NCBI RefSeq assembly: GCF_001704155.1
Contig: NZ_CP016294.1
Location: forward strand, 803,501 to 867,500
DNA from: Stenotrophomonas rhizophila
Lineage (GTDB): Bacteria; Pseudomonadota; Gammaproteobacteria; Xanthomonadales; Xanthomonadaceae
DNA length: 64,000 nt
Direction: 5' to 3'
Of this stretch, positions 33,462-43,652 are shown piece after piece (positions within the stretch are counted from its first letter, which is position 1; the number at the start of each line of letters is the position of its first letter). Position numbers and translations under genes: made by a program. The notes beneath the pieces are model-generated. The model worked only from the letters and a program-made list of their open reading frames with translations, was not told the DNA's origin and did not search any database.

Positions 33462-34207
33462 TACAGCAACCCCTTCTGCTTGAGTGCGGCAACCAGTTCG
33501 GCCGCGTCCTTGACCATCACGCCCTTGCTGCGCTTGGACGGCGCGGCGTACTGGGTGGTCTTGAAGGTATCGGCGGCGTCAACCCCGAGGTCGGCCAGCT
33601 GCAGCGTTTCCAGCGGCTTGGCCTTGGCCTTCATGATGTCGGGAAGCTTGATGAAGCGCGGCTCGTTCAGGCGCAGGTCGGTGGTGACCACGGCCGGCAG
33701 GTCCACTTCCAGCGTTTCCAGGCCGGCGTCGACCTCGCGGGTCACCGTGGCCTTGCCGTCGGCGATGTCCAGCTTGCTGGCGAACGTCGCCTGCGGGCGG
33801 CCCCACAGTGTGGCCAGCATCTGGCCGGTCTGGTTGGCATCGTCATCGATGGCCTGCTTGCCCAGGATCACCAGGTCCGGCTGTTCCTTCTCCACCAGCT
33901 TGAGCAGGGTGCGCGCGGCCGTCAGCGGCTGGATGGCCTGGTCGGTGACCACGTGGATGGCGCGGTTGGCGCCCATGGCCAGGCCGTTGCGCAGGTGCGC
34001 CTGGGCGTCGGACGGGGCGATGGAGGCCACGATCACTTCGGTGGCGATGCCCTTGTCGCGCAGGCGCAGGGCTTCTTCCAGCGCGATTTCATCGAACGGA
34101 TTGGGGGACAGCTTGACGCCGTCGGTGACCACGCCGGAACCGTCCGGCTTGACCTGAATGCGGACGTTGTAGTCCACCACGCGCTTGTACGCGACGAGGA
34201 TTTTCAT
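33461..34207 (-). CDS. etfB: Electron transfer flavoprotein beta subunit
   Basis: 248 aa from the ATG at 34207 (MKILVAYKRVVDYNV), the family-typical start. AMP-binding and partner-contact features: NPFDEIALEEALRL, GKQAIDDDANQTGQMLATL and LRLNEPRFIKLPDIMKAK, the last matching the conserved ETF-beta signature region. First gene of the etfB-etfA-flippase operon. A decayed GTAG palindrome lies in its leader at 34224-34245. Confidence 0.95.
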   Translation of the reverse strand: MKILVAYKRVVDYNVRIQVKPDGSGVVTDGVKLSPNPFDEIALEEALRLRDKGIATEVIVASIAPSDAQAHLRNGLAMGANRAIHVVTDQAIQPLTAARTLLKLVEKEQPDLVILGKQAIDDDANQTGQMLATLWGRPQATFASKLDIADGKATVTREVDAGLETLEVDLPAVVTTDLRLNEPRFIKLPDIMKAKAKPLETLQLADLGVDAADTFKTTQYAAPSKRSKGVMVKDAAELVAALKQKGLL

Positions 34208-34460
34208 CTGGTGCGGGATCCTTGTAGTGCCGACCGCTGGCCGGCTCAAAATCAGGGGGAACGTCCGGTTCCGCAAACAGCAACCGGTTCGGGGGGTGGG
34301 ACCGCGATTCTAACTGCCTCCGGCCAACCATGCGAATGCGTATGGTGGGTGCCGGCCATTGCTGCGCCGCACAAACGACGCGGGCCCATTCACCTTCGGG
34401 CGACGCTGTAAAAGGTCCGGCGTTGTATCCTGTCCAGCTAACCAAAAAGGAGAACGGGTA
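34208..34460. promoter_or_regulatory. Divergent promoter region etfB / rmlB
   Basis: 253 bp without a gene. On the minus strand TTCGCA-N18-TAGAAT (TAGAAT within 34306-34312) is a fair promoter for etfB. On the plus strand TATCCT near 34425 is a possible -10 for rmlB without a clear -35. AAGGAGA at 34447-34453 is the rmlB ribosome-binding site. Confidence 0.35.
34224..34245 (+). repeat. Degenerate GTAG palindrome (SMAG-like)
   Basis: GTAGTGCCGACCGCTGGCCGGC: GTAG start, then a stem-loop GCCGACC/GGCCGGC with imperfect pairing and CGCTGG in place of the CGTTGG core of the other copies. It lies in the etfB leader, 17 bp before the start codon. Confidence 0.45.
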
Positions 34461-35516
34461 GTGCCCACATGGCTTGTCACCGGCGGAGCCGGCTTCATCG
34501 GCGGTAACTTTGTTCTCGAGGCGGTCGCCAAAGGTGTCAGGGTCATCAACCTTGATGCGCTGACCTATGCCGGCAATCTCAAGACCCTGGCGTCGCTGGA
34601 GGGCAACCCCGCGCATGTCTTCGTTGAAGGCGACATCGGCGACCAGGCCCTGGTGGCCCGCCTGCTGGCCGAACACCAGCCCGACGCCGTGCTGAATTTC
34701 GCCGCTGAAAGCCACGTGGACCGCTCCATCGACGGGCCCGGTGCCTTCATCCAGACCAACGTGGTCGGTACGCTGGGCCTGCTCGAAGCCGTGCGCGACT
34801 ACTGGAAGGCGCTGCCGGCCGACAAGGGCCAGGCGTTCCGCTTCCTGCACGTGTCCACCGATGAGGTCTACGGCACGCTGGGCGAGACCGGCAAGTTCAG
34901 CGAAACCACGCCGTATGCGCCCAACTCGCCGTACTCGGCCTCCAAGGCGGCTTCGGATCACCTCGTGCGTGCGTTCCACCACACCTACGGGCTGCCGGTG
35001 CTGACCACCAACTGCTCCAACAACTACGGCCCGTACCACTTCCCGGAAAAGCTCATCCCGCTGGTGATCGCCAAGGCGCTGGCCGGCGAACCCCTGCCGG
35101 TATACGGCGACGGCAAGCAGGTACGCGACTGGCTGTTCGTGTCCGACCACTGCGAGGCGATCCGTACCGTACTGGCCAAGGGCCAGGTGGGTGAGACCTA
35201 CAACGTGGGCGGCAATTCCGAGAAGGAAAACATCGAAGTGGTGCACGCGATCTGCGCGCTGCTCGATGCCCGTCGTCCGCGCGCGGACGGCCAGCCGCGC
35301 AGCAGCCAGATCACCTACGTTGCCGACCGCCCCGGCCATGACCGCCGCTATGCGATCGATGCCTCCAAGCTGAAAGACCAGCTGGGCTGGGAGCCCGAAT
35401 ACACCTTCGAGCAGGGCATCGCCTTCACGGTGGACTGGTACCTGGACAACCAGGAATGGGTCAACGGCGTGCTCGATGGCAGCTACCGCCTGCAGCGTAT
35501 CGGCACCACGGCCTAA
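34461..35516 (+). CDS. rmlB: dTDP-glucose 4,6-dehydratase
   Basis: 351 aa; GTG start at 34461 with AGGAGA eight bases upstream, giving [18 protein letters not shown]. Extended SDR that dehydrates dTDP-glucose in the second step of dTDP-L-rhamnose synthesis. GGAGFIG nucleotide loop, [12 protein letters not shown] with the catalytic Thr-Asp-Glu, [10 protein letters not shown] (YxxxK) and the sugar-binding [15 protein letters not shown]. First gene of rmlB-A-C-D, all contiguous. Confidence 0.96.
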   Translation: MPTWLVTGGAGFIGGNFVLEAVAKGVRVINLDALTYAGNLKTLASLEGNPAHVFVEGDIGDQALVARLLAEHQPDAVLNFAAESHVDRSIDGPGAFIQTNVVGTLGLLEAVRDYWKALPADKGQAFRFLHVSTDEVYGTLGETGKFSETTPYAPNSPYSASKAASDHLVRAFHHTYGLPVLTTNCSNNYGPYHFPEKLIPLVIAKALAGEPLPVYGDGKQVRDWLFVSDHCEAIRTVLAKGQVGETYNVGGNSEKENIEVVHAICALLDARRPRADGQPRSSQITYVADRPGHDRRYAIDASKLKDQLGWEPEYTFEQGIAFTVDWYLDNQEWVNGVLDGSYRLQRIGTTA

Positions 35517-35526
35517 AGGGATTCCC

Positions 35527-36414
35527 ATGACGCAACGTAAAGGCATCATCCTGGCGGGCGGCTCCGGCACCCGCCTGTATCCGATCACCAAAGGCGTCAG
35601 CAAGCAGCTGTTGCCGGTGTACGACAAACCGATGATCTACTACCCGCTCAGCGTGCTGATGCTGGCGGGAATCCGCGATGTGCTGATCATCAATACCCCG
35701 CACGAGCAGGCGCTGTTCCAGGCACTGCTGGGCGATGGTTCGCAATGGGGCATGAACATTGAATACGCCGTGCAGCCGAGCCCCGATGGGCTGGCGCAGG
35801 CCTACCTGATCGGCAAGGATTTCGTCGGCGGCAAGCCTAGCTGCCTGGTGCTGGGCGACAACATCTTCCATGGCCACGGCCTGCGTGAAGTGTTGCGCAA
35901 CGCCGACCAGCGCGACAGCGGTGCAACCGTGTTCGGCTACTGGGTGAACGATCCCGAGCGTTACGGTGTGGCCGAATTCGACAAGGCCGGCAAGGTCATC
36001 GACCTGGTTGAAAAGCCGGCCAACCCGCGCTCGAACTATGCGGTCACCGGCCTGTACTTCTACGACGGCAACGCCAGCCACCATGCCGCCGAACTGAAGC
36101 CGTCGCCGCGTGGCGAACTGGAGATCACCGATCTGAACCAGCGCTACCTGCGCGAGGGAAATCTGCACCTGGAAGCCCTCGGTCGCGGTTATGCGTGGCT
36201 GGATACCGGTACGCACCAGTCGCTGCTGGAGGCGTCGAACTTCATCGAAACCATCCAGACCCGCCAGGGCCTGCAGGTCTGCTGCCCGGAAGAAATCGCG
36301 TTCGGCCAGGGCTGGATCAGCGCCGAACAGCTGGAGGCGCTTGCCGCGCCGTTGATCAAGAATGGCTACGGCCAGTATCTGCACGCGTTGGCCGTGCGTG
36401 GAGTGGTGCCATGA
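35527..36414 (+). CDS. rmlA: Glucose-1-phosphate thymidylyltransferase
   Basis: 295 aa from the ATG at 35527. Makes dTDP-glucose from glucose-1-phosphate and dTTP, the committed and feedback-regulated step of the rhamnose pathway. The nucleotidyl loop [11 protein letters not shown] (about 11-21), [29 protein letters not shown] (metal Asp) and [13 protein letters not shown] are all present; the ~295-residue length is that of RmlA tetramers. Starts 11 bases after rmlB. Confidence 0.96.
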   Translation: MTQRKGIILAGGSGTRLYPITKGVSKQLLPVYDKPMIYYPLSVLMLAGIRDVLIINTPHEQALFQALLGDGSQWGMNIEYAVQPSPDGLAQAYLIGKDFVGGKPSCLVLGDNIFHGHGLREVLRNADQRDSGATVFGYWVNDPERYGVAEFDKAGKVIDLVEKPANPRSNYAVTGLYFYDGNASHHAAELKPSPRGELEITDLNQRYLREGNLHLEALGRGYAWLDTGTHQSLLEASNFIETIQTRQGLQVCCPEEIAFGQGWISAEQLEALAAPLIKNGYGQYLHALAVRGVVP

Positions 36415-36968
36415 AAATCATCCAGACCAAGCTGCCGGGCTGCGTTGTGATCGAGCCGGCCGTGTTCGGCGACGAGCGCGGGTTCTTCTTTGAAACCTGG
36501 AATGCGGAACGGTTCGGCCAGCATGGCCTGCCGACGAAGTTCGTGCAGAGCAACGTGTCCACCTCCGCCAAGGGCGTGCTGCGTGGGCTGCACTACCAGT
36601 GGCCGCGTCCGCAGGGCAAGCTGGTCAGCGTGCTTGAGGGCGAGGTCTACGACGTCGCCGTCGACATCCGTCGTGGCTCGCCGACCTTCGGCCAGTGGGA
36701 AGCGGTCGTGCTGAGCGCGGAAAACAAGAAGCAGTTCTGGATCCCGGAAGGGTTCGCGCACGGCTTTGCCGTGCTGTCCGAGCGCGCGGTGTTCAGCTAC
36801 CTGTGCACCGAGGTGTACCTGAAGGACTTCGACGCCGGCGTGCGCTGGAACGATGCCGACATCGGCGTGGATTGGCCGATCAGTGGCCCGACCCTGTCGG
36901 CCAAGGATGAGGCAGCGCCGTTCCTGAAGGACATCGCCGAGGACCGTCTGCCGGTCTATACGCCATGA
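36411..36968 (+). CDS. rmlC: dTDP-4-dehydrorhamnose 3,5-epimerase
   Basis: 185 aa cupin-type epimerase, third step of dTDP-L-rhamnose synthesis. [19 protein letters not shown] holds the catalytic His, [18 protein letters not shown] and [18 protein letters not shown] follow, and the catalytic Tyr lies in FSYLCTEVY. The ATG overlaps rmlA by 4 bp (ATGA). The stop overlaps rmlD likewise. Confidence 0.96.
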   Translation: MKIIQTKLPGCVVIEPAVFGDERGFFFETWNAERFGQHGLPTKFVQSNVSTSAKGVLRGLHYQWPRPQGKLVSVLEGEVYDVAVDIRRGSPTFGQWEAVVLSAENKKQFWIPEGFAHGFAVLSERAVFSYLCTEVYLKDFDAGVRWNDADIGVDWPISGPTLSAKDEAAPFLKDIAEDRLPVYTP

Positions 36969-37879
36969 ACGTGCTGCTTTTCGGCGCCAATGGCCAGCTT
37001 GGCCAGGAGTTGCTGCGCGCGCTGGCGCCGCTCGGGACGGTCACCGCGACCACCCGCAGTGGCAGCCTTGCTGATGGCAGCCCCTGCGACGTTGCGGATT
37101 TCAACCAGCCCGCGACCCTGGCTGCGTTGTTGGACCGGGTCCAGCCTGACGTGGTGGTCAACGCCGCCGCGTACACGGCCGTGGATCGGGCCGAAGAAGA
37201 CCGCGACGCCGCGTGGCGGGCCAACGCCGACGCACCGGGCGTGATCGCGCGGTGGTGCGCTGCCGCGGGTGTACCGCTGGTGCATTACTCCACCGACTAC
37301 GTGTTCGATGGCCAGGGCAGCCGTGCGTACCTCGAAGACGACGCCACGGCACCGTTGGGCGTGTACGGGCAGAGCAAGCTGGCGGGCGAGGACGCGGTGC
37401 GTGCCGCCGGCGGCCGCCACCTGATCTTCCGCACCGCCTGGGTATATGCCTCGCACAGCGCCAACTTCCTGCGCACCATGCTGCGGGTGGGGGCCGAGCG
37501 CGAGGTGTTGCGCGTGGTCGCCGACCAGGTCGGCACCCCGACCCCCGCCGCCCTGATCGCCGATGTCACCGCGCAGGTGCTTCAGCACCCGGGCCGGTTG
37601 TCCGGGACCTGGCACCTGACGGCCAGTGGCCAGACCAGCTGGCATGGCTTTGCCGAGGCGATCTTCGCCCAGGCACAGGCGGGCGGCGTGCTGGCACGGG
37701 TGCCGGTGGTGGAGGCGATCAGCACGGCCGACTACCCGACGCCGGCCAAGCGCCCGGCCTGGTCGGTGCTCGACAATGGCCGACTGCAGCAGGACTTCGG
37801 CCTGCAACTGCCCTCCTGGCAGGACGGTCTGAAGCAGGTGATGGCCGGGATTGCCCCGGCAGGCACCGCCACGCGCTGA
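36965..37879 (+). CDS. rmlD: dTDP-4-dehydrorhamnose reductase
   Basis: 304 aa, last enzyme of dTDP-L-rhamnose synthesis, an SDR using [29 protein letters not shown] (nucleotide loop), VVNAAAYTAVDRAE, VHYSTDYVFDGQG (catalytic Thr-Asp) and YGQSKLAGED (YxxxK) are all present. Overlaps rmlC by 4 bp. The gene is followed 22 bases later by a membrane protein gene that is probably in the same transcript. Confidence 0.95.
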   Translation: MNVLLFGANGQLGQELLRALAPLGTVTATTRSGSLADGSPCDVADFNQPATLAALLDRVQPDVVVNAAAYTAVDRAEEDRDAAWRANADAPGVIARWCAAAGVPLVHYSTDYVFDGQGSRAYLEDDATAPLGVYGQSKLAGEDAVRAAGGRHLIFRTAWVYASHSANFLRTMLRVGAEREVLRVVADQVGTPTPAALIADVTAQVLQHPGRLSGTWHLTASGQTSWHGFAEAIFAQAQAGGVLARVPVVEAISTADYPTPAKRPAWSVLDNGRLQQDFGLQLPSWQDGLKQVMAGIAPAGTATR

Positions 37880-37901
37880 ACGGGAACGCTCGGAAACACG
37901 G

Positions 37902-39269
37902 ATGACCCACGATAAAGACCTCCCGGGGCGGCTGCGGCCGTCCCCGCTTTCGTTTGCCCTCGCCACGGGCGTCCTGGCACTGCTTGCCCGGCTGCTGTAC
38001 GTCCAGTGCTTCAGCACGCCCATGCCGTTCTGGGATCAATGGGACGGTGAATGGGCGACCGCGCTGCGGCCATGGCTGGAGGGAACGCTGCAGTGGGACA
38101 CGCTGCTCTACCCGCACAACGAACACCGGATCCTGCCCACCCGGCTGGTGGCGCTGGCGTCCTACCTGGTGACCGGCGAGTGGAACAACGTCTACGAAGC
38201 ACGCATCACGGCCGTGCTGTTCTGTTTCATTCCCGCCCTGCTGGTATGGCAGGCAACGCGCGATGAGGCATCGGCAGGCAAACGCTGGCTGATGATGCTG
38301 GTGGTGCTGCTGCTGTCGGTGCTGCCGTTCGCCCGCGAAAACTTCCTGGTCGGTTTCCAGAGCCAGTTCTACTTCCTGATCCTGTCCAGCGTGGTTGCCA
38401 TTGCCCTGGTGGCCAGGCATCACCAGCGCCCCGGCGCGTTGCTCGCTGCGATGGCATTGAGCGTGCTGGCGATCGTCACCATGGCCTCGGGCCTGCTGAC
38501 GGCGGTCGCCGCGGGCGCGGTCTGCGTGCTTGCCTGTCTGTGCCTGCCGGGGCGGCGCGCGCCGGCACTGGCCGCCACGGCCGCGCTGGCGGTCATCGCG
38601 GTGGTCGCCTACCTGCTGTTGCCGATACCCGCGGCGCATAGCGGGATGCGCGCGCACAGCGTGGGCGAACTGCTGCTGGCGGCCAGCCATGTCCTGGCAT
38701 GGCCCGGGCGCTCCAACGGGCTGTTCGTGATCGTCTGGCTGCCTTCGGTGGTGATGGTCTCGCGCATGCTGATCCTGCGCAAAGCAAGCCCGACCGCGCT
38801 GTTCATGGCCGGGTTGTGCATCTGGTCGGCCCTGCAGGCGCTGTCGATCGGCTACGGACGCGGTCACGACGGCATGCATCCGCCCGCGTCGCGTTACACC
38901 GAGCTGCTGGTGCCGGGCGTGGTCGGCAACGCCTGGTTCGCGCTGCAGCTGTGGGGCCTGCTGTCGACGCCGTCGCCGCGTCGCATCGCGGCGCGGTCGG
39001 TGGTGGTGCTGTTTGCCTTGCTGTTCGCAGGCGGCTCGCTTAGCCAGGTTTCCAAGGACATCAAGCGGGCGAAGGCATTCAAGGTGGCAAGCGAGCTGCT
39101 GCAGGCCAACGTGGTGCGTTACCTCGCCAGCGGTGACCCGAAGGCACTGGAGGTAGGCGACTTCGAGTTGCCCTATCCCGATGCCGAACAGCTGAAGCGG
39201 CACCTGGACCACCCGGACCTTCGCCGGATCCTGCCCGCCGTCGTACGCGAGCAGGTGTCTTCGCACTGA
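37902..39269 (+). CDS. GT-C-like membrane protein with DxWDG and HNEHRI motifs
   Basis: 455 aa; start ATG 37902 (MTHDKDLPGRLRPSP). N-terminal membrane helix, then an outer loop with DQWDG and, 22 residues later, HNEHRI, followed by about ten hydrophobic segments, including NFLVGFQSQFYFLIL, and a short soluble tail. The DxWDG and HNEHRI pair and the GFQSQF motif are shared with the protein at 24862-27027, so both belong to one family. Likely a periplasmic lipid-phosphate-sugar-dependent glycosyltransferase; sugar not known. Ends 19 bp from the converging xanB gene. Confidence 0.7.
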   Translation: MTHDKDLPGRLRPSPLSFALATGVLALLARLLYVQCFSTPMPFWDQWDGEWATALRPWLEGTLQWDTLLYPHNEHRILPTRLVALASYLVTGEWNNVYEARITAVLFCFIPALLVWQATRDEASAGKRWLMMLVVLLLSVLPFARENFLVGFQSQFYFLILSSVVAIALVARHHQRPGALLAAMALSVLAIVTMASGLLTAVAAGAVCVLACLCLPGRRAPALAATAALAVIAVVAYLLLPIPAAHSGMRAHSVGELLLAASHVLAWPGRSNGLFVIVWLPSVVMVSRMLILRKASPTALFMAGLCIWSALQALSIGYGRGHDGMHPPASRYTELLVPGVVGNAWFALQLWGLLSTPSPRRIAARSVVVLFALLFAGGSLSQVSKDIKRAKAFKVASELLQANVVRYLASGDPKALEVGDFELPYPDAEQLKRHLDHPDLRRILPAVVREQVSSH

Positions 39270-39288
39270 GCGTGCCGCTGCGGCATGC

Positions 39289-40692
39289 TCAGCTGCGCCC
39301 GTAGGTATCCTCAAACCGCACGATGTCGTCCTCACCCAGGTAGCTGCCCGACTGCACCTCGATCAGCTCCAGCGGCAGCTTGCCTGGATTGCGCAGCCGG
39401 TGGGTGACGCCCAGCGGAATGTAGGTGCTCTGGTTTTCGCCCAGCAGGATCACCTCGTCGCCGCGGGTCACTTCGGCGGTGCCACTGACCACCACCCAGT
39501 GCTCGGCGCGGTGGTGGTGCATCTGCAGGCTCAGCGTGCCGCCCGGCTTGACGGTGATGCGCTTGACCTGGAACCGCTCGCCGTTGTCGATTGAATCGTA
39601 GGCACCCCACGGGCGGTACACCTTGCGGTGCCAGGTGGCTTCGGGCCGTTGCTCGGCCTTGAGCCGGGCCACCACCTGCTTGATCTCCTGCATGCGGTCG
39701 CTGCGGCCCACCATCACCGCATCGTCGGTCTCCACCACGATCACATCGTCGAGCCCGACCAGCGCGATCAGGCGCTCGCCGTAGGCGTAGGTGTTCCGGC
39801 AGTCGATGGCGATGACATCGCCGTGGTGGGCATTTCCATCGGCGTCCTGCGCCGATACGTCGCGCAGCGCGGTCCACGAGCCCACATCGTTCCAGCCCGC
39901 GTCCAGCGGCACCACCACGGCATCGGCGGTTTTTTCCATCACCGCGTAATCGATGGAATCTGCCGGCACCGCGGCAAAGGCGTCCTTGTCGAGGCGGGTG
40001 AAGTCGGTGTCGCGCCGTGCCAGCTGCCAGGCATTGCGGCTGGCGGCCAGCATGTCCGGTTGGAACAGCTCCAGCTCGGCCAGGTAGCGGGAGGCCTTGA
40101 ACAGGAACATGCCGCTGTTCCAGAAGTACTCGCCCGACTCGACGTACTGCCGTGCGGTGTCTGCGTCAGGTTTCTCGACAAACCGGTCGACCGCCCGCAC
40201 CGCGCCGCCCGAGGAGGCCTTGATGTAGCCATAGCCGGTCTCCGGCCCGGTCGGCACGATGCCGAACGTGACCAGCTTGCCCTCCTGCGCGGCAGGCAGG
40301 GCGCTCAGCACCGCCGCGCGGAAGGCCGCTTCATCGGCGATCACGTGGTCCGATGGCAGTACCAGCAGCACCGGGTCGCCGTCTTCCAGGGTGGCTTCCA
40401 GTGCGGCGACTGCGATGGCCGGCGCGGTGTTGCGACCGACTGGTTCCAGCAGGATCGCCTGCGGCTCCACGCCCAGCTGCTGCAGCTGTTCGGCGGCAAC
40501 AAAGCGGTGCTCTTCGTTGGCCACCACCAGCGGCGCCCGGCCGGCGATCGGCGCGACACGCTGCCACGTGGCCTGCAGCATGGTCTGCTCACCGGCCAGT
40601 GCCAGGAACTGCTTGGGGTAGGCTTCGCGCGACAGCGGCCACAGCCGCGTGCCGGAACCGCCAGACAGGATGACCGGAAGGATGTCGTTCAT
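39289..40692 (-). CDS. xanB: Mannose-1-phosphate guanylyltransferase / mannose-6-phosphate isomerase
   Basis: 467-aa two-domain enzyme giving mannose-6-phosphate and GDP-mannose. N-terminal nucleotidyltransferase: [35 protein letters not shown]-terminal type II isomerase cupin (about 350-467): [20 protein letters not shown] with the metal-binding His cluster and [17 protein letters not shown]. In Xanthomonas XanB serves xanthan and LPS. Follows xanA by 11 bp in the same operon. Confidence 0.95.
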   Translation of the reverse strand: MNDILPVILSGGSGTRLWPLSREAYPKQFLALAGEQTMLQATWQRVAPIAGRAPLVVANEEHRFVAAEQLQQLGVEPQAILLEPVGRNTAPAIAVAALEATLEDGDPVLLVLPSDHVIADEAAFRAAVLSALPAAQEGKLVTFGIVPTGPETGYGYIKASSGGAVRAVDRFVEKPDADTARQYVESGEYFWNSGMFLFKASRYLAELELFQPDMLAASRNAWQLARRDTDFTRLDKDAFAAVPADSIDYAVMEKTADAVVVPLDAGWNDVGSWTALRDVSAQDADGNAHHGDVIAIDCRNTYAYGERLIALVGLDDVIVVETDDAVMVGRSDRMQEIKQVVARLKAEQRPEATWHRKVYRPWGAYDSIDNGERFQVKRITVKPGGTLSLQMHHHRAEHWVVVSGTAEVTRGDEVILLGENQSTYIPLGVTHRLRNPGKLPLELIEVQSGSYLGEDDIVRFEDTYGRS

Positions 40693-40703
40693 CAGGCTGT
40701 GCC

Positions 40704-42053
40704 TCAGGATGCCTTGAGCAGCTGGGAGATCTCATCGGTGCGCTGCTGCAGCAGTGCCGCATCGCCTCGCGATTCCACGTTCAGGCGCAGCAGCGGCTCA
40801 GTATTGGAGCTGCGCAGGTTGAAGCGCCACTGGCCGAAATCCGCGCTGATGCCATCGGTATGGTCAAGGGTCGGGCCGTGCGCGGCGAAGTGCTCCATCA
40901 CCCGCGCCACCGCCAGCTTGGCGTCGCTGACCTTGAAGTTGATCTCGCCGCTGCAGGGGAACTTCTGCATGCGTTCTTCGACCAGGTCGGCCAGCGAAAG
41001 CCCGGTTTCGGACACCAGCGCGGCAATCAGCAGCCACGGAATCATGCCGGAATCAGCGTAGGCGAACTCACGGAAGTAATGGTGCGCGCTCATTTCGCCG
41101 CCATACACGGCATCCTCGGCACGCATCTTTTCCTTGATGAAGGCATGCCCGCTCTTGCACAGCACGGCCTGGCCACCGGCATCTTCCACCATCTCCACGG
41201 TGTTCCACAGCAGGCGCGGGTCGTGGACCACCTTGCCGCCGGGCTGGCGGGCCAGAATGGCCTTGGCCAGCAGGCCGACCAGGTAATAACCTTCAATGAA
41301 ACGGCCGGTGTGGTCGAAGAAGAAGCAGCGGTCGAAATCGCCATCCCAGGCGATGCCGAAGTCCGCACCGTGTTCGAGCACGGCCTGCGCGGTCATCTCC
41401 CGGTTCTCGATCAGCAGCGGATTGGGAATGCCGTTCGGGAAGCTGCCATCCGGTTCGTGTGCGATGCGCACGAATTCAAACGGGAGGTGCGGGGCCAGCA
41501 GGTCGACGATGGTGCCAGCGCCGCCATTGCCGGCGTTGACCACCAACTTCAGGGGCTTCAGGGCGGCGCGGTCGACGTAGCTCAGCAGGTGCTCGATATA
41601 TGCGCGCTTGTCCGGATGCGACTGGATGCCGGCTTTGGGCTCGGCGGCCGGCGCGGTATCGGCTTCCACGGCATCGGAGATGGCGAACAGGCCGGTGTCC
41701 GAACTGATCGGGCGGGCCTGCTGCTTGACCAGCTTCATGCCGTTGTAGTCCATCGGGTTGTGGCTGGCGGTAACCATCACCCCGCCGGCGGCGTTGAGGT
41801 GGTCGACCTGGAAGTAGACCTCTTCGGTGCCGCACAGCCCGATGTCCAGCACCTCGCGCCCGGCGCCACGCAGGCCGGCGGCCAGGGCGTCCTGCAGGGC
41901 GGGGCTGGTCAGGCGCACGTCATGGCCGACCACCACGGTGCCCGGCTCCAGCTGGGCCGCCAGTGCCACGCCGATCTTCCGCGCCAGGTCTTCGTTCAGC
42001 TCGTCCGGCACGCGGCCGCGGATGTCATACGCCTTGAATGCGGGGAGGGTCAT
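40704..42053 (-). CDS. xanA: Phosphomannomutase / phosphoglucomutase
   Basis: 449 aa alpha-D-phosphohexomutase that interconverts hexose 6- and 1-phosphates, feeding both GDP-mannose and dTDP-rhamnose/UDP-glucose. [18 protein letters not shown] contains the phosphoserine, [19 protein letters not shown] the metal-binding Asp triad, and [18 protein letters not shown] the sugar-binding loop. C-terminal [16 protein letters not shown] is the phosphate-binding site. First gene of xanA-xanB, divergent from the CoA transferase. Confidence 0.95.
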   Translation of the reverse strand: MTLPAFKAYDIRGRVPDELNEDLARKIGVALAAQLEPGTVVVGHDVRLTSPALQDALAAGLRGAGREVLDIGLCGTEEVYFQVDHLNAAGGVMVTASHNPMDYNGMKLVKQQARPISSDTGLFAISDAVEADTAPAAEPKAGIQSHPDKRAYIEHLLSYVDRAALKPLKLVVNAGNGGAGTIVDLLAPHLPFEFVRIAHEPDGSFPNGIPNPLLIENREMTAQAVLEHGADFGIAWDGDFDRCFFFDHTGRFIEGYYLVGLLAKAILARQPGGKVVHDPRLLWNTVEMVEDAGGQAVLCKSGHAFIKEKMRAEDAVYGGEMSAHHYFREFAYADSGMIPWLLIAALVSETGLSLADLVEERMQKFPCSGEINFKVSDAKLAVARVMEHFAAHGPTLDHTDGISADFGQWRFNLRSSNTEPLLRLNVESRGDAALLQQRTDEISQLLKAS

Positions 42054-42177
42054 CGGGGGTCCTTTCTGTAGTCAGTAGGCGAGTTTAGCCGCTGCGATGT
42101 ATGGGAAGCGTTTTCAGCCGGGGACGCTACCGGCAATGGCTACAATGGGTCCTTACATCAACGAGGTGAGGGCGTAG

Positions 42178-42909
42178 ATGAGCAAGTCCCCAGACAACGG
42201 CCGGCGCGGCAAACGCTATGCCAGCGCCGCCGAAGCGCTGCAGGGTGCGGTGGCCGATGGCCAGACCCTGGCCGTCGGCGGCTTCGGCCTGTGCGGCATT
42301 CCCGAGGCGCTGATCGCCGCGCTGCGCGACACCGGGGTCAAGGACCTCACGGTGATCTCCAACAATGCCGGCGTGGATGGGTTCGGGCTGGGCCAGCTGC
42401 TGGAAACGCGCCAGATCAAGAAGATGATTTCGTCCTACGTGGGCGAGAACAAGGAATTCGAACGCCAGTACCTGGCCGGTGAGCTGGAGCTGGAGTTCAA
42501 CCCGCAGGGCACCCTGGCCGAGCGCCTGCGGGCCGGCGGTGCGGGCATTCCCGCCTTCTTCACCGCCACCGGCTACGGCACCGTGGTGGCCGAGGGCAAG
42601 GAAACCCGCGAATTCGACGGCAAGCACTACGTGATGGAAACCGCGCTGCGCGCCGACGTGGCGCTGGTCAAGGCGTGGAAGGCCGACGAGGCCGGCAACC
42701 TGGTGTTCCGCAAGACCGCGCGCAACTTCAACCCGGCCTGTGCGATGGCCGGCAGGCTGTGCGTGGTGGAAGTGGAAGAAGTGGTGCCGGTGGGCAGCAT
42801 CGACCCGGACCAGGTGCACCTGCCGGGCATCTACGTGCACCGCATCGTGCACAACCCGACCCCGGAAAAACGCATCGAACAGCGCACCGTGCGTGCGGAG
42901 GGCAACTGA
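42178..42909 (+). CDS. 3-oxoacid CoA-transferase subunit A
   Basis: 243 aa alpha subunit of a succinyl-CoA:acetoacetate-type CoA-transferase (ScoA; called LpsI in Xanthomonas). N-terminal [19 protein letters not shown] is the coenzyme-A binding glycine loop, and [17 protein letters not shown] and [22 protein letters not shown] match the family. The next gene encodes the beta subunit, one base later. Function in ketone-body or fatty-acid catabolism; despite the neighbourhood it has no evident role in the glycans. Confidence 0.93.
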   Translation: MSKSPDNGRRGKRYASAAEALQGAVADGQTLAVGGFGLCGIPEALIAALRDTGVKDLTVISNNAGVDGFGLGQLLETRQIKKMISSYVGENKEFERQYLAGELELEFNPQGTLAERLRAGGAGIPAFFTATGYGTVVAEGKETREFDGKHYVMETALRADVALVKAWKADEAGNLVFRKTARNFNPACAMAGRLCVVEVEEVVPVGSIDPDQVHLPGIYVHRIVHNPTPEKRIEQRTVRAEGN

Positions 42910-42910
42910 C

Positions 42911-43537
42911 ATGGCATGGACCCGCGATGAAATGGCGCAGCGCGCCGCCCGCGAACTGACCGATGGTGCCTACGTGAACCTGGGTATCGGCCTGCCGACC
43001 CTGGTGGCCAACCACATTCCGGACGGCGTGGATGTGTGGCTGCAGTCCGAGAACGGCCTGCTCGGCATCGGCCCGTTCCCCACCGATGCGGAAGTGGATG
43101 CGGACCTGATCAATGCCGGCAAGCAGACCGTGACCGCGCGTGCCGGCGCCAGCTACTTCGGCAGCCACGACAGCTTCGCGATGATCCGCGGCGGCCACGT
43201 CAACCTGGCCATCCTCGGCGCGATGCAGGTCACCGACCAGGGCGACCTGGCCAACTGGATGGTGCCGGGCAAGATGGTCAAGGGCATGGGCGGCGCCATG
43301 GACCTGGTGGCCGGCGTGCAGCGCGTGGTGGTGCTGATGGAGCACACCGCCAAGGGCGGCGAGCACAAGATCCTGCCGGCGTGCACGCTGCCGCTGACCG
43401 GCGTGGGCGTGGTCGACCGGATCATCACCGACCTGGCCGTGTTCGATATCACCGACGCGGGCCTGAAGCTCGTCGAAGCGGCACCCGGCGTGAGCGATGA
43501 AGAGCTGAAGGAAAAGACCGGCGTCAGCTTCAGCTGA
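42911..43537 (+). CDS. 3-oxoacid CoA-transferase subunit B
   Basis: 208 aa beta subunit. The start ATG at 42911 follows the A subunit stop by one base. [12 protein letters not shown] contains the catalytic glutamate that becomes the CoA thioester, and [35 protein letters not shown] and [11 protein letters not shown] complete the family motifs. An 11-bp palindromic stem at 43548-43571 lies just after the stop. Confidence 0.94.
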   Translation: MAWTRDEMAQRAARELTDGAYVNLGIGLPTLVANHIPDGVDVWLQSENGLLGIGPFPTDAEVDADLINAGKQTVTARAGASYFGSHDSFAMIRGGHVNLAILGAMQVTDQGDLANWMVPGKMVKGMGGAMDLVAGVQRVVVLMEHTAKGGEHKILPACTLPLTGVGVVDRIITDLAVFDITDAGLKLVEAAPGVSDEELKEKTGVSFS

Positions 43538-43547
43538 CCCGGCGCAC

Positions 43548-43571
43548 GCCTGCCGGTGAACACCGGCAGGC
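43548..43571 (+). terminator. Long perfect hairpin after the CoA-transferase genes
   Basis: GCCTGCCGGTG (43548-43558) and CACCGGCAGGC (43561-43571) form an 11-bp perfect stem (or 10 bp with a 4-nt loop), ten bases after the stop codon. There is no U-tract, so it could be an intrinsic terminator of low efficiency or an mRNA end stabiliser. Confidence 0.45.
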
Positions 43572-43613
43572 CGACCCTGCCGCGCGCATCGCTCCGGGGC
43601 GTCATCGGCGCAA

Positions 43614-43622
43614 TGCTAGAAT
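43614..43622 (+). promoter_or_regulatory. Candidate extended -10 promoter for the Gtr-like module
   Basis: TGCTAGAAT matches the extended -10 form (TGn then TAGAAT), 30 bp before the GTG at 43653. There is no good -35, as is usual for this type. Confidence 0.35.
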
Positions 43623-43652
43623 TTCCGGCTTGGCTGAACCTGGAACGCTGCC

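Noticed and set aside
31542..34157. An 871-codon open frame on the plus strand opposite etfA, etfB and the flippase gene
   Set aside because: It lies antisense to three well-conserved genes, has low-complexity Arg/Gln/Pro-rich sequence with no domain, and is explained by the high GC third positions of the real genes.
43563..43652. A short coding frame between the CoA-transferase genes and the 138-aa protein
   Set aside because: The frame has no ribosome-binding site, overlaps a palindrome and a candidate promoter, and shows no recognisable sequence.
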